Shown here: positions 54,043 to 64,000 of the stretch, piece by piece | How the letters are laid out: every line of letters starts with the position of its first letter | Numbering within the stretch: the first letter of the stretch is position 1 | DNA from: Eudorina sp. 2006-703-Eu-15 | Taxonomy: Eukaryota; Chlorophyta; Chlorophyceae; Chlamydomonadales; Volvocaceae | Length of the DNA: 64,000 nt | Assembly (NCBI GenBank): GCA_003117195.1 | Contig: BDSI01000012.1 | Location: forward strand, 992,001 to 1,056,000 | Direction: 5' to 3' | Program-made: the position numbers and the translations under genes | The notes under the pieces: model-generated | The model's database searches: none | What the model was told of the DNA's origin: nothing | Seen by the model: only the letters and a program-made list of their open reading frames with translations

Positions 54043-56774
54043 TGTTAGGTAACTGGAATTAATTCATATTTATAAGTGAATACATATTATGCGCGCAAAT
54101 AGCGAATCATGGGCAACTTAGCGTAAGAAAATAACTGTTGGACAATGTAATGATCGCATGATGTATTAACTTCCAAAGTCAGTTGTCTCGATTACCACTA
54201 CATTGCGCATTGCAAGCGGTTGAAAATGGGTTTCCAGACTCGGATATCGGTTGTACAGCAAGTACTGCCTGCTGCGACTTTCAGCACGGGGAAAGGTGGC
54301 ATGACCGGAACCCACATCCTTCAGAAGGGAACCACCTCTTAGTTTCTGCTCCTGGGGCTCCTATTCCTGACCTGACCTGTTAGGACCTGATCCGGTCGCC
54401 AGCCACTGAACGTTGAGTCGACCCAAATCGACGATCCTGCCGCCCTCCCGCCAACGCCGCGACATGAGATGACAGTCGAAATTCGATGCCATCCTATTCC
54501 TCTGGGCCATCTTCCCCTGTACTCGTTGACAGAACTGGCTGTGTGTGCGCCAGTCAGTGTCCCCTCACCGGGGCGCACGCGCCAAGCAGCGCAACCGCGT
54601 CGTACTCAGAACCCATGATGCATGACATTGACTGCGTGCTTGGTCGTGGTACCGTATTCTTGCAAAGCAGCGAGGTTCAGCGCGGTCGAAAGGGGGCCAG
54701 GGTGGGTGTCAGCAACTGGTTCACGACGACGCAAACAAAGCGACGGAAAGCAAGTGCCGGGATGCGAAAGAAGGCATAGCACGCTAGCAGCAAGGCTGGC
54801 CTACGACACATCCTCAGGCAGGGACAGGGGACAGGTCCGGTCGGGGTGCACGGGGCCCCAACCGCTGCGCACGCCCGGCCTGGCCGCAACGCCCTGGCCG
54901 CGCCGTACTCCGGCCCCTGACTATGTGCTCGGTCGTCGTATTCCTGCAACGCTGCGAGGTACAGCCCGCCGCAATGCCTGCCACGCATGGGTCCTCTACA
55001 CCACCCCTTCCATACCGGCCATCCATGGAGCCTGCGTCCCCGCCTACCCCTATCCCGGCCACGCATTCGCCCATCTCTCCTGCCCGCCCGTCCCCGCCCG
55101 TCCCCTGCGACGCATCCGCGACTGAACGATCCGAAATAAATCCCCCTAACGAACTTACCTCGCGCATCTGTGCTGGCACCTTCACGTCGCGATGTCTGAT
55201 CACCGGTAGAACTCTCGTAGCTCCGCTTTGCATTTCGCTTTGACGGTAGATATTGCAGCGGCGACGTTGCTGCAAACGGCCATTCGCGTTGCCCGCGGTG
55301 ATCGGGACCTGCACGCGCTGGACGATGGCAGCCTTTCCCGAGCTAGCTGTTGGTGACCTTGACGTGAGCTCGCTGCAGCGGTCTTCGACATCGCTGTTGT
55401 TGGGCTGAGAGTTGTCTTGTGCATGCATGTCAGATGCATATTGTTGCAGTTCCTGTTGAGCATGCTTCGCTGGTCACTCGGGTGTGCTGGGGACGTCTGG
55501 GGAAGAAAGGGCGCGGTTGACTCAAGAGGTTGGAGAGTACCAGAGGCACCATTTTCTGGTGATCCCAGGTCCGTGCGTAGATCAACAACTGCATGTCCAC
55601 ATCCAGGAACATGGATGCCCATGTTCGCCACTCGCAGGCATGCGAAGTTGCGTCCGACGTCGTCACGCCTCACTATTGCACCGAAATGAGCTCAAAGTGC
55701 AGTCCGACAGCATGTAATCCACACATCAGCACAAAGCAGGACTCACGTAAGCGCTGGCACCATCGCTGTCGACATGAACCTGACCTTAAGGGCGTTGGCA
55801 TCGACTTTGGAACATAAGCACTGGCGACCAGCAAACGGCTCTTGCAGATGGTCGAACATCGTAAGCTGACCTTAGACGTTGATGCTGCTGTTCAGCTGCG
55901 ACCAGGGGGTCGCCCCAGGGATCCCAATTCTCGCTGGACGCTTTGCCTATAAAACTTATAGGCAATTTTCTGATCAATGCATTCATGTTTTTTGTCGAAG
56001 ATGCAGGGCGGTCACTGTCAACAAACGTAAGAACAGGATGGGACTCCTATGCTTGAGCGAGAATTCAGCAGAATAGTGCCATGTAATCTGGTTCTGCTTT
56101 GATACAGCTGCAAGAAGATTCAAGAAGGCGAGCCGCAGACATGACTGGTCTCTATGTCGTACATGATGACAAGGTCACTACTGCTAGTTTGCATTTGCTT
56201 CAGGGATTGGTTTTTGGTGCACAAGCCTACGGTCTTATTAACAAACAGCTAGAGGTTTCGTGAAAGGACAGCTGGCCCGGAGATTCCCGATTGACGCTAA
56301 AACCGAAAAAGTTGGGGACGGCCCAGTCTGTGGTCAACGCTTCGGCCGTAGCCAGCTAGCTTTTTTAAATATCACGATCTTTACTCGCATGCGCGAGAAG
56401 TTTGTAGAGTTCGGCTGCAGGTTGTGGCTGCAATCATTGGAAAACGCTCGGCTTAATCTGTCGCCCACCGTAGTTGTGGCTGCTCGTCTCAAATATTACC
56501 ATCGTATCGGGCATTGTGAGCTGCAAGCCCTTCATGATGCGCGTCCGAGGGTGGATTGACGATGTCGACAGGTGAAAGGTGATTCGCGAACTTCGAATGT
56601 TTCTTAAAGGTTGTAAGACGCTCACGAGGAATATACTTCGGCTGAGTTAGTCGTGTCTTTCTGTCACTTGCCACGTCCCTGTCCCTGAGCCCTCCCTGAC
56701 CCTGACCCCTCCTGGCCCTGATCCACCGCATCACATCGTTTGCGAGCCAGCTCCTCACGTTGGATCCGGACGAT
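54043..56774. other. Intergenic between the two CmcI-like paralogues
   Basis: The right two thirds (about 55200-56680) are AT-richer. A diverged tandem duplication of about 290 bp is visible: 54570-54680 and 54865-54970 share a segment with GTGCTTGGTCGT..GTATTC and GCAGCGAGGT. A perfect 10-bp inverted repeat lies at 55943-55965. No supported gene. On the minus strand the promoter of copy A includes TATAAATA at 54067-54074. Minus-strand frames at 54814-55673 lack motifs. Confidence 0.45.
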
Positions 56775-59700
56775 TCAGCTCTGTCGCAGCAGGTAACCCT
56801 CAGTGTGCTGCGAGTACAGGAAGACCTCCCTTGACCTGTCGCTGACGAAGTTGGTGTTGTTCAGCAAGAAGTTGCGCACCGCGCGGCGCGGACCGGCGTG
56901 CTTCAAGATGCGGTCCAGCTTCGTGTCCTGGACGATCATGTACGACCCAACGGTGACGTACTGCGGGATGGAGCGGGATAGGTTAGGCGTTAGGGTGGCG
57001 CGGGGTGGGGCATACAACAAAGCTGGGGCCCGCGGCCTGATCGAATGGCACGAGCATGTCGACAGCGGCTCCGCTTGCGGGTGTCGATGCTCCACTCGAG
57101 GGTTTGGGACAGCAAGCAGCCCCACAGCCTTGGACGCGGCTTCGCATACCGCTGTAACATCCTTAATAATATTACCGAAGCAGGCAGGAGCACTGCTGGA
57201 GACGCGCTCAACCCTCAACCGCCACCGGGAGGCCCTGTAATGAAAGCACAAGTTCCTGGCGCACATGCAGCGCCACACAGGCTGTCCGATGCAAGCCTTC
57301 TGTGTCCTGGTGACCTGGGCCCTCACGACGCGCAACACGAGGGCTGTGAGCCAGCCGGTGTGGCGGCGCCCAAACCGAAACCTTCCCGGGGGGCCCCCTC
57401 CCGCTCTCGGTCTCCCATATCGGCAGCCCCCCCTCCTTCCTGGCCCTCCGGCCCCCTTCCATCCCCGCCGCACCGACCCCGATCTTGCCCTCCCCTGGCC
57501 ACACCCCTACTCGTCTCACCTTCGCCAGCTGGGTGCACTCCTGAAAGACCTCACGGTAGTCATGCCACCTGCCGTACCGTACGGGGAGATGATGTGAGCG
57601 TGATTGAGGTATATCGAATGCGTGTTAGGGCAAGGACCGACATTGCGGGCGGGTGGGGCGAGGGCCGCGGATGGGGCAAGGGCCGCGGGTGGGGCAAGGG
57701 CCGCGGGTGGAGGCAAACAGTTGAAGGCCAGCCCGACAGGAGGCAGCCAGAAGGCAACCAAGCAGCGCGGAGCATGTGGCCCCTCTGCTGCACCGTATTA
57801 TTGTGGCCTGATGGAATGTGGTATGATGGGACATCTCCTTCTCAAGGCCGCCATCCCACCTGACCCGTCGTCCCACGTCCCCGCACCCGTCCACGTCCAC
57901 CTCCCCGTCCCGCGTCCCCGCACCCGTCCACGCTGATGACGACGGGCCCGCCGAACTCGTTGATGGCCCCCTCCAGGGCGGCGATGGCGGGCGGGTCGAG
58001 GGACTTGGCCTGTACGAACCTCACGTACTGCCCCCACAGCGGGTTCTCATCCACCGGGGTGCAGCGGGGGCACAGCCGCGCCGCGTTCTTCTTGTCCCAG
58101 TTGATGTGGAAGTCCTTGGGGTCTGGCGACACAGCCAAGGGGCACACGCACATGCAGATCCGCGCCAACGCACATAGGGTTGACTGTTGGAATACTGCTG
58201 TGCCCCTTGCATGTCACGCACTCTTGCTCTGCCTGCCTACGAACACACGGGATCCACACAAACAGCGGGACATGGGGCTACACTAGGAGAGGCGCCTGCT
58301 TCGAGCGAGGGGGGTTGGCGCCCTGCTGCTGAGGGCCGGACTACAACCTCGGACGTCTTCGGGTTCATGCCCGGCGAAACCTCTCGGATGAGATGCCCCA
58401 GATGCTGCAAGGAAGCGAGAGGAGGGCAGCGCCAGCCAGCCAGCCAGGGGTAGGGGGCCCACGAAGCACCCGCGCTGTATTGGGGCCCGGCCGGATGACC
58501 CTGGAGGCCAGCGGCTACCTCCAGTAGAGCTATCGTCCTGCTCTCCAGCGCGCCTTTCCCCGCCTGTCCGTCAGAATCAGCGGGACCACCCACCCACCCA
58601 CTCCACCCGCCCCCTCCACCCACCCACAGACACGATGACCGCCTCCCCGGGCTTGGCGTACTGGCTCATGATGTGCGCGAAGAGGATGGCGGAGCCGCCC
58701 ACGTTGGTGCCTGGGGCCCGAGGAGGGGATGGGGTGGGGGACAGGCGGGACCGGGAGATGGGGACGGTGCGCTGCTGGGCCACAGAGCCCACGGGTGAAG
58801 GGGCCACGGCGGCCCCAAATACGGTACGGCAGATCCACATGGCTCCGCACGGTCGAAATTGTACGGCACGTAACCGTTACCGTACCCTGATGTACGACCA
58901 CACACTCACCGATGTCGTATATGACCTTGGGCTTCACGTCCCAAATGATCTGCTGGATGACGACCAGGTCCGAAGGGTCCTGGGGGGTTTGTGTGTGTGG
59001 GTAGGGCAGGAGGGGAGCGGGGGCGAGGGGAGGATCTCATTGCGGGGGGGGCCGGGATGGCGGGCGGACGGGTGGCTCTCGGGGATCTCATTGCGGGGGC
59101 CGGGATGGCGGGCGGACGGGTGGCAGACACATCGCTTGGACCGCAAGCGTGTCCGAGCCCGCATGGAGTTTGCCAACGGTGACGTCGCCACCACCACTCG
59201 ATTTGTCATGAGCACGCGGGGTGGATAGGTTTGACAGCACTTGCACGCAGAAGACCCGCGGCTTAGCCTGGAGGTATTTCGGGAACCCGCTGGAGGTGTT
59301 TCTGCCCCCAGGAGATCATCGAGCCCAACAAACGACTGTGGTTCCATCGATCATGTCACAAACCAGAGTCCACACAGATACAACGATGGGGACGAGAAGG
59401 TGCATCAGGAGAGCTTCCAGCGCCACTATGCCAATGTTGGTGCCCGCGAGCCCACCCCCAAACTTAGGTTGCAGTCTTACAAAGGGGAGCAGCATCGGCG
59501 CAGATGGACTGCAGGTACGACAACTTAGCCTTTGAAGTCAACTTAGCCTTTGAAGTCGTACCTGCTGGGACTGCACACCCAACCATGAGCCCGCCGAAAA
59601 GATGCGCCTCTGTTCGAACACCGTATCATACCCATATCTGAGGGAGTAAGGCCATCAGTGTCCATGAAAAACTGCCAGGCAGGGAAGCTTGGGCTCGAAC

Positions 59701-60145
59701 AGCACGGCCTTGGTACAGATGCCTTCATTTCCAAATTGGCAGCCAATACACGAAGGTAGATTGTGTGGCTTGGATATAGAAAGCCCCATTGGGAGCCCAC
59801 TCACAGAATGTCGTCAAGTCGAATTGTGTGCTCGTTATTCAACGTGACGACTTCGTCTCGTGACACAAACGAGCTCGTATGGTCGAGTTTGTAAATAGTC
59901 CCATCACAAGAAGCCTGCGGCGCGTCAGCGCGGATGTGATCCCCCGCCGCTTCGTCAAGGTTACGAACTTCGTCAAGCTTCTTCTTAATGTCCTCTTGCA
60001 ACAATTGTATTGCATTCAATTTGGTATTTATATTGTCTATAAGATTGCTTATTTTGATGCGCTGCCCATTATCCTTTGTAGGAGCATGGGCGTATGTTTG
60101 CGAGCACGCAAGCAGTAACCAAACGCCGAGATACGCGACCATCAT
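56775..60145 (-). CDS. Secreted CmcI-like (cephalosporin hydroxylase family) methyltransferase, copy B
   Basis: Seven exons (60145-59805, 59637-59562, 58979-58910, 58710-58624, 58122-57924, 57568-57520, 56960-56775), 335 residues; every exon has the same length and phase as copy A except exon 5, which is 3 bp longer. The signal peptide is MMVAYLGVWLLLACSQTYA. The following coiled-coil stretch (ISNLIDNINTKLNAIQLLQE) is well conserved in heptads but not in residues with copy A. Exons 3 and 4 encode the same IYDIGTNVGGSA SAM-binding region as copy A. The ATG at 60145 gives an exon 1 of 341 bp, exactly as in copy A, which supports this start over the upstream GTG. Function as for copy A. Confidence 0.87.
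57645..57715. repeat. GGGGCAAGGGCCGCGGGT tandem repeat
   Basis: Three to four copies of an 18-bp unit in intron 6 of copy B. Confidence 0.75.
59032..59125. repeat. Tandem duplication of about 47 bp
   Basis: Two nearly identical copies of a unit starting GGATCTCATTGCGGGG, in intron 2 of copy B, shortly upstream of the exon 3 acceptor. Confidence 0.75.
59521..59556. repeat. Perfect 18-bp tandem duplication
   Basis: CAACTTAGCCTTTGAAGT occurs twice without a gap, a few bases inside intron 2 of copy B, next to its 5' splice site. Confidence 0.85.
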
Positions 60146-60800
60146 CGCTTTCGTCACATACCTATAAACTATGATATGATTTACGCATGTGGGATTCGGG
60201 GCTTTCTATCTGTGTTTCGTCCCCAACCGTCGGACTAGTTGCCTACGGCATCGCACGGCACTATCGGTCAAATTTGCAGCTGGAGATGCCGCGGCGCAAG
60301 CTGGAATGAACAATATGTGATCACGAGTCAGTTTCTTGTTGAAGACGCCCCTACAGGGCTTGGGGTAACGCGATTCAGTTTTGTGTTGGGTTGTAGTGAC
60401 CCGTATTGACCTGAACAGGCGAGTAGTACCATTCGGGCAACGGTAGCCCCCGATGCACGTAGCACCTTTTGAGACCCAAGTTCGCCGCCCAAACTTGATA
60501 TCTTCAATTTGGCTCACCAAAACGCACCAACCAAGCGTTGCAGGTTCAGCTGCACTGCACAGGCATGGTGCGACCGTACCTGCCGTACCGCGTTCCCATC
60601 CTCTGCTTGGCGCCTGGCCAAGCGGACGCCAGTAGGAAGGAGAGGGCCAGGGAGAGAACATGCAGATTCTACATAATGCTATCTGACCGGAGGCCACAAA
60701 GACCACCCCACACCACACCAGCGCACCTATGCACCAACCTGCACCAACTCCAGTGCTCCTCCCAGCAGCCAGATAGGTGCTCCGACCCAACGCATGCTGT
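60146..60800. other. Intergenic, upstream of copy B
   Basis: Holds the promoter of the minus-strand gene (TTTATAGG near 60158-60166 upstream of its ATG; an ATG followed at once by TGA at about 60159). Otherwise nothing was recognised. Confidence 0.4.
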
Positions 60801-61606
60801 ATGGTACTGCTGACACTTATGCCGGTGCTTGCTGTTGACGCAGGCCGCCGCATTGCGCCGCGCCGCGCCACGACGTCGCCCTCGTGCGATGTGGCCGCAT
60901 CCATTCCGTCGGATGCGCTCAGCGCCGTGCTGACCGGGCTGCCCAACCCGCCCCACGAGCTGGTGTATCGCCCTGCCCCCCGTCGTAGCCCTCCACTTGG
61001 AGCACACGACCGGATTTCAAAAAGCTGTTGTGAGGTGGCCCCCCGCCCCCATGTGGTATGCACGTGAGACGACGGGGGCTATCGTGCATCGGCCTGCGTT
61101 CCGACGTCTGCACGCACCTGTTGTTGGCGGGGTCAAAACGGAAACCAACCGATTCGAAATCCACCGGGTCCGCGAGCTTGGGTGCTCGACCGGTGATGCG
61201 ACCGGAGACAGTTCCCGCGCGCGAGGACGTGGACTTGGCGCTCACGGTAACGACTCGCGCCCACCGCCCCTGCACCGCGCAGCCGTGCGCACCCATAAAC
61301 AAGCCGCACCAGCATCCGCCTCCCCGCCGCGTCCTCCTGGGAAAGGAAACGCAGCCTGCGGGCCTCAACCGCCGCCTGTCCACGGAATCGGCGACCTTCA
61401 AGCATCGCGATACAGCACCGCATGGGGCGCTTTGGGACTGCAACCAATCCGACGGTGCAGCACCACCCAGGGCGCCTCGGGACCGCGGGACACGGGCGCC
61501 AGGCTTGTCAAGTCCAGACCTGCCTGCGATGCGTGTCGCGCGCGAACCGCAACTCATCCACTTAATACGCCGACTTGCTGATGAGTCGCGACACTACATG
61601 CGTTAG
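60801..61606 (+). CDS. Possible secreted protein, intron borders unresolved
   Basis: ATG at 60801 begins a short signal peptide (MVLLTLMPVLAVDA). It continues in strongly coding-like sequence (ATTSPSCDVAASIPSDALSA, LPNPPHELVYR) to at least about 60963. A second coding-like frame runs from about 61195 to a TAG at 61604-61606 and ends HLIRRLADESRHYMR. The two frames differ, so an intron must lie between; candidate donors are at about 60963, 60980 and 61032, and the acceptor was not settled. No family recognised. A minus-strand reading of the same stretch is also partly open, so the strand is not certain. Confidence 0.3.
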
Positions 61607-61798
61607 CACCTGACACCGCGACCGTGATATGGGTTTTGTACAATACAATCACCAACGAATGTCGACCAGCCGGGAACGCGGGTAGCTTCCCTCGGCCAGG
61701 TTGCAGGGGGGTGGTGTTAAGCTCGAGCAGGGGAACAGCAGGCTCCCCGAAAGACAGCGTGCGCTAGTACCTAGTAGTCATTCGACATTCGTCATAAT

Positions 61799-62968
61799 GG
61801 TGTACGCGCCCAGCTCATTGTGACGCCGCGATAATAACCAACGGACGGCGGCTGGGTTGCCATCGCGACAAGACCTGGGTCATCGTCAGCCGAGCAAACG
61901 CGTCGGCGTACCCGGCTTGCAACGCCGACGGCACCAAGAAACAGGTGCACCATGCTCGATCCGCCCACCGGACAGCAGCAACGGCGCGCCTGATGTCACG
62001 GCGGGGCTAACGAGATCGCGCAGCAGCAGAACAAGAGGAGACGCTCGCAGATGGCGGCGCTAGTAAGACCCATTCGCGCAGCCCCATTCGTTGGCCCCGC
62101 CCACCGAACGGTGCTGCGGCGCCCCTCCATCCTAGCAGCAGCAGCAGTGGTAGCAGCAGTGGTAGCAACAATGGTAGCAGCAGTAGCAGCAGCTGCTGTA
62201 CGCCCTCGCACCAAGACGCGGTACGATGCACCGATCCGGATGCCCTTGACACAGCGGACACGATCGATATAGGACCTACTGAAGAGGCCCCAGCGCCCCA
62301 GCGCATGCTCATCGACGCATCGACAGCTGGCGACGCAGAATCGGGCGGTTGCGGGCGGCGCTCCGCAGCTGCTGTTGCCGCCCGTTCGCTGTCGACAGTG
62401 CTGCGGGCCCATGGTTCCAAACTTGGGCGGTCCTCTTAACGGCTGCGCTCCCGAAGCCCTCAAGACCTCAAGGCCACATCCTGGCAGCCCGCACACACCT
62501 GGGCCAGTCACGGCCGGCCCACACAGCGCATTTACCAGTTCTAGTAGGGCGTGCTGCCAACCCGCCTTGACACCGCGGCTTGCACAGCTCCGGACTATCC
62601 GGCCGCCCGTCCCCATTGTTGCCCTCTTGCCGATTTGCGACTCGCATACTTGAGACCTCCCGGGAGGCCCCCATAGGGAGCAACATCGACCCACCCATGA
62701 GCTCTCTGCACCCAACCGGACTGGCCGGCAAAGCAACATCCACACACATTCACAACAATCCCACACGCCCCCGCCCCCATGCACCAGCCGTTCGCAGCAG
62801 GTGCGTACATCAGACCTGCTGCTGCTCCTGTGGTATGACGACTGCCCCCCGTGGGGTGGCCCTTTCCCCCACGGAGGCGACGCAGGGCCTTCACGTCTGG
62901 CGAGAAGAATTCTGCGCTGCAGCGCCCGCGCGGCTGCGGCGGCGGCCGCCAGCCGCACACCGCTGTGA
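61799..62968 (+). CDS. Unresolved exon-like segments, one or two genes
   Basis: Three segments with coding character. 61799-61931 ends with ACNADGTKKQ at a donor (CAG|GTGCAC) and contains KTWVIVSRANASAY. About 62012-62439 is Ser-rich (SSGSSSGSNNGSS) and then DALDTADTIDIGPTEEAP, to a TAA. About 62810-62968 (DLLLLLWYDDCPPWGGPF) runs to a TGA. They are mutually unjoined and have no family match. They may be exons of one gene interrupted by mutations, or a decayed gene. Confidence 0.22.
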
Positions 62969-64000
62969 CCGATGACCGACCATCAGCACAGCCGCAGCTG
63001 CTGCCGGAGGCCCAAACAACCCATCACTTCTTCAGCACTTCTGCCGTACCGCAGTAGAATCACCACCTGCCCTACCTGTGGTTGGTGCACAGCACCGTTG
63101 CCGCAGCCAGGAGCGTTACCCTCGTCTCGCCGGTGACCACTCCCGGCGTTACGTCCCGACCTTGGGCTCGCAAGGGGAGGCGGCGAGGCCATGCATGCGA
63201 GGTCAGCCTATCCCGCACCGCATGCTGGGAGGCGCGAAGGGCGCATTGCCCTCTGTCCCCCCATCACCCGGGTGGATGCGGGCGGTCCTCTGCGGGCGCC
63301 TGCGGGCCGGACGCAGACAGACAGACAGACGAGCAGCGCGTTCCCCGGACACATCCCGGCTGCACCCGGCTGCACCCGCAGAACGCCCCACTGGCTGCCC
63401 CACTGCTCTTGACGTCGGGTGCGGCGTTCGGCCCGAACCGGCAGAGCGCCCTCCATCCCCCCTCTGTTATCGGCCAGTCTTCCGGCAGCCCAAGACGACG
63501 GACTACAAACCAGCTACCCTTTCAACCACGACCGCCGCGGCCCGCCCCAGACGAGTATACGATACTCACGACTCATTCGCAGAGAGTACAAGCACACTAG
63601 GCTGCTGATTGATGCGGGCACCACCGCATCGCCAGGCCACGAAACGGCCCTCCCCACCGCGAACCATACCCGAACCCACACCCGACCGCGCCACACCAGT
63701 GCTGGTAGTGTGGGCAGGGCAGGAGCGCGTGCTATGCAATAGGCATGGCAGTGCCAATCGGATGCCCGTATGTGTAAAACAAGTACCCGATCCCGGACCC
63801 GTGGAGTACCCGCGCCAGACGTGTGTGCGTGTGTGACTGCGTGCTTCCCCACCCCCCTCCCTCCCCCGCTCCTGTATGATGCATCCGACTGGAACTGCGA
63901 CGGTCGTGCCACGCTTGCCCTGCCTTGCGGCCCTCCCGCCTCCCACGCCACCGCCACATCCGTGACGGCCCGCGAGGCGGCAGGCCGCGGGACCCCGGGG
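62969..64000. other. Window end, no firm gene
   Basis: A plus-strand frame from about 63082 to 63600 has acceptable codon use at first (STVAAARSVTLVSPVTTPGV) but then runs through a GACA microsatellite and a low-complexity stretch without motif. No ATG supports it. A gene may continue past the window edge. Confidence 0.3.

Noticed and set aside
54814..55673. Two minus-strand open frames between the CmcI-like genes
   Set aside because: Composition unlike neighbouring exons, no signal peptide, motif or splice continuity with copy A or B.
61996..62958. 320-codon minus-strand open frame
   Set aside because: Begins with poly-Ala from a GCC/GGC run and has no motif or splice support. The plus strand of the same stretch has better codon use in several short segments. 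It cannot be excluded fully.

Overview
The window looks like nuclear DNA of a chlorophycean green alga, most likely a volvocine or Chlamydomonas relative; the species cannot be fixed from the sequence alone. The grounds are very GC-rich coding sequence with G/C-ending codons, many spliceosomal introns of about 100-900 bp (GT..AG, often with a C-rich tract before the AG), long Ala/Gly/Pro/Ser/Gln runs inside proteins, proline-rich secreted protein, candidate TGTAA poly(A) signals 3' of several stop codons, and plant-type plastid proteins (an ELIP and a bifunctional HisIE). Gene models were built by hand from splice sites, reading-frame phase and family motifs. In every well-supported model the exon phases close.

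Layout. 1-1100: no convincing gene; a 15-bp perfect inverted repeat. 1949-5620 (-): unknown secreted, proline-rich, Cys/Trp-rich protein in 5 exons, divergent from 6014-12333 (+), an 8-exon EGLN/PHD-type 2-oxoglutarate dioxygenase carrying an N-terminal CS/PIH1-like domain. About 12869-13773 (+): a weak candidate for a small secreted protein. 13963-28560 (+): a 15-exon gene for a 2409-residue protein with an N-terminal helical part, a WD40-like propeller, a TKL-type kinase domain and a tail of about 1160 low-complexity residues. 28850-32200: intergenic, repeat-bearing. 32203-34945 (+): bifunctional histidine-biosynthesis enzyme HisIE (7 exons). 36681-37544 (-): ELIP (3 exons). 37600-41300: AT-rich stretch with no recognisable gene. 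41326-44521 (+): unknown low-complexity protein of 992 residues in 2 exons. 45210-49800: gene-poor and repeat-rich, including a structured approximately 368-bp unit with a partial second copy.

50300-54042 and 56775-60145 (both -) are tandem paralogues with the same seven-exon structure. Each encodes a secreted protein with a coiled-coil N-terminus and a CmcI ('cephalosporin hydroxylase') SAM-methyltransferase-like domain. The central exons and the intron between them are almost identical in the two copies while exon 1 is strongly diverged, which suggests gene conversion. 60800-64000 holds partial coding signals on the plus strand that were not resolved.

The most unusual material is inside the introns. 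A short repeat with the core GTCTACCAATTTCCTATA occurs about ten times across five unrelated genes. Most copies are in the sense orientation upstream of a 3' splice site, and two of them almost touch it. Two further short repeat families occur mainly in introns. There is also a near-perfect fold-back in the dioxygenase gene and one kinase intron bounded by a 12-bp direct repeat. Together these point to short, mobile or duplicating sequences shaping introns here.
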